Assembly (NCBI GenBank): GCA_949358305.1
Contig: OX442317.1
Span: 5,772,186 to 5,832,185, forward strand
Length of the DNA: 60,000 nt
Origin: Strigamia acuminata
Taxonomy: Eukaryota; Arthropoda; Chilopoda; Geophilomorpha; Linotaeniidae
Direction of reading: 5' to 3'
How positions within the stretch are numbered: the first letter of the stretch is position 1; every line of letters starts with the position of its first letter. Below are positions 41,301-60,000 of this stretch, piece by piece. The notes beneath the pieces are model-generated. The model searched no databases. It was not told the origin of the DNA and saw nothing but the letters and a program-made list of their open reading frames with translations. The translations under genes were made by a program, and so were the position numbers.

Positions 41301-42092
41301 AATTCACGATGTGAACTTGAACTGCACGAGCCGGTATAAGTGAAAATCTTGGCTTTTTGTTTTTTTTATTTAAAATAGCTCGGATGAATAATTATGTCGG
41401 AATTTAGGCCTGAAATTTGAGTTTTCTTGATATTCTGAAGATTATTACTAAAATTTGGGAAAATTTATAGAAATTTAAGCCAATTTCCTACATTTTGGAC
41501 ATCTAAAAATGCTTTTTAAGCTGGTTTTGGCTAAATTCTGATTAAAAAAAAATTCGTACTCACTTCCACCGGCATGCCAGTAAAAAGAAAGATTATTGAC
41601 ATGCCGGTAAAATTTGCACTAAACCAGCATGCGGCTTAAAGCAGGGTAATACGATAGTTAAGATTGTTGGTTCCCTTGTAATGTCTGCAGTTTTATACAG
41701 AAATTAAATACACACAGTAATCTTACTTATTTGTTAGTTTTATCGTCAAGTTAAAACGACAGGAATATTGCATAGATTTTTTTAATGCAGGTGCATCCTG
41801 GTAACAAATCTATAAAATTCGTGGTCTTATCAATTTATGTGGCAATGCCAGCTGTTGTGGCAAATTGCACTGAAAAGACTGAATTTCTAGTTATTCAATA
41901 AAAAAATTATTTTATTCTAAAAATTTCGTAAGACATACAGTACATGGGGATTATTAATTAGGCATACAAAATTATACAAGCATAAATTTTCAGGTTATTT
42001 ACACAATTTATTTAAATAAATATCTTCATAAAATTTAAATATCAGAAAATATAAAACATTATTATGATTCTGTTGGAAGATCTAGAAAAATC
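38400..42092. other. Spacer between MGAT3 and the myosin gene
   Basis: Mostly AT-rich with scattered repeat fragments: TTCACATGCA/TGCATGTGAA inverted pieces around 39730-39925 and ATGCCGGTAA pieces at 41570-41620. One weak gene candidate is listed at 40425-40926. It also contains the MGAT3 upstream region and the myosin 3' flank. Confidence 0.5.
40425..40926 (-). CDS. Possible small gene, weak
   Basis: On the leftward strand a frame from the ATG at 40926 runs through DSMATDVHRSLKSGASTEST and GK to a donor GTACAA at about 40736. A second frame ends at the TAG near 40425 with GTIPQSWTSNRCIKAHLFVF. The composition is protein-like, but there is no recognisable domain and I could not confirm a junction between the two parts. 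It could be an unannotated two-exon gene or chance. Confidence 0.2.
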
Positions 42093-59020
<16,928 letters not shown>

Positions 59021-60000
59021 CTGAAAGTGAATTAAGGAGCGGCCTAATGTCATGAATTACGACGAACATTGTGGTGTAATTACGGTGCTTGGCGTAATTT
59101 ACGTTGATTTAAGTGCTGTTTTGTTTTGAGGAGTATAATTCCTAGGGCACTTGGATTTTACTTAAAACAACAGTCGGGCTGAATTGAAATTGAAGCTGAG
59201 AAGCCGAAATGATTTTAATCTCAGACTTTGAATTCACCCGAAGGTCTGGCAATCTGCTTGTAGATACAAAGATAATAAATCTTTTCATCCCAGATGTCCA
59301 GATTCTATCTTCCACGGGTAGTTTAATTTAATATAAAAAGATAAAACATCAAATTGTGGTCTGGCACAGGCAATAGCGTTGTTTTTAATGCGCAAGTTAT
59401 TTCTGCTTGTGTTTACATGTGTGCAGGTGTAGAAGGAATGTGCAGGCTCGGGCTGTGTAGGAGCCGCAACTTCTTGATTTCCTTTTTATTGCGCATGCGT
59501 GCAAGGTTAGTGGACCACAAAGCATATTTTCTTTGGCAAATGTCATGGATAAGAGGAATGTTTTGATGGTTTTGCTCTTTTATCGTCGTGATGAATTTTC
59601 TTCAATAAAAATAATGATTTGGAATTTTTTCATTTCAGTTTTGGAATTTTAGTTTGGAATTTTGTTTGTTTTTAATTTCTATAGTTTTCTAGTTGCTGCG
59701 GTATCTGCTGAATGCCAATTATAATTAATTAATTCGTCAAATTCAAAGGGGATTTTGATGGAATTAAAAAAAATCGCTTTGAATCAGGCAATTTTCCTAA
59801 ATTGAAGGCCTTGAATATTCTTCATGCACATGTGACCAGCTGACCACTTGTCACATGGATGAGCTCAGGGTATTTAGGTTGGTGATGGACGATGGCACAT
59901 GAGCTAGGTATGCGGAGGCGGGAGGGGGATGGGAAGGAAGGGTTGCGAGAGATGTTTAATCGACTCGGGGATGAGTTTTTCGCTGTACAATCCAACCCTG
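59021..60000. other. Intron or upstream region of the myosin gene
   Basis: I looked here for the missing N-terminal motor exon (the segment before [13 protein letters not shown]) and did not find it, so this is probably intron. No element with clear inverted ends is visible. Confidence 0.5.

Noticed and set aside
59940-60000. A myosin N-terminal exon at the right edge (leftward frame GLYSEKLIPESIKHL)
   Set aside because: The peptide does not match the known start of class I myosin motors, and the spacing to the next exon is no support.

Overview
This window is nuclear DNA of an animal, most likely an arthropod. It is AT-rich and intron-dense with GT-AG introns, and every recognisable protein has its closest relatives among metazoans. 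The best lineage marker is a short secreted protein at 5.4-6.1 kb with the C-x6-C-x19-C-x2-C pattern of the OS-D/chemosensory protein family, which is known from arthropods. I cannot name the species.

Layout, left to right: the 3' part of nicalin (+, 283-1961); a RIIAD1-like gene (-, 2183-4932); a chemosensory protein gene (+, 5441-6058); an unrecognised helical-protein gene of about 353 aa (-, 6722-11330); a synaptotagmin-4/11 gene (+, 12534-17113); the mitochondrial Lon protease (-, 18359-23848) head-to-head with the mitochondrial ClpX unfoldase (+, 24518-28883); a GKAP1-like coiled-coil gene (-, 29350-30884) head-to-head with MTHFS (+, 31545-32648); an unrecognised gene with a possible C-terminal membrane anchor (-, 32670 to at least 35091); MGAT3 (-, 35469-38399); and a long-tailed class I myosin of the MYO1E/F type (-, 42093 to 59020 and beyond, N-terminus outside the window). 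I rebuilt exons by hand from splice sites and conserved motifs. For the complete genes the summed exon lengths are multiples of three and the protein lengths are close to those of the families (Lon 949 aa, ClpX 630 aa, GKAP1 356 aa, MTHFS 192 aa, Syt4 429 aa, MGAT3 470 aa). These models are predictions, not transcript evidence.

Introns and spacers are loaded with short inverted-repeat (MITE-like) elements from at least ten families, several of them nested, and with minisatellites whose periods are mostly 20-22 bp. Lon and ClpX, two AAA+ proteins of mitochondrial protein quality control, share a 669-bp intergenic interval and each carries one copy of the same MITE. The most striking single object is in the synaptotagmin intron between the two halves of C2B: 40 near-identical 21-bp units, each containing a perfect three-pentamer heat-shock element, all phased at two helical turns.
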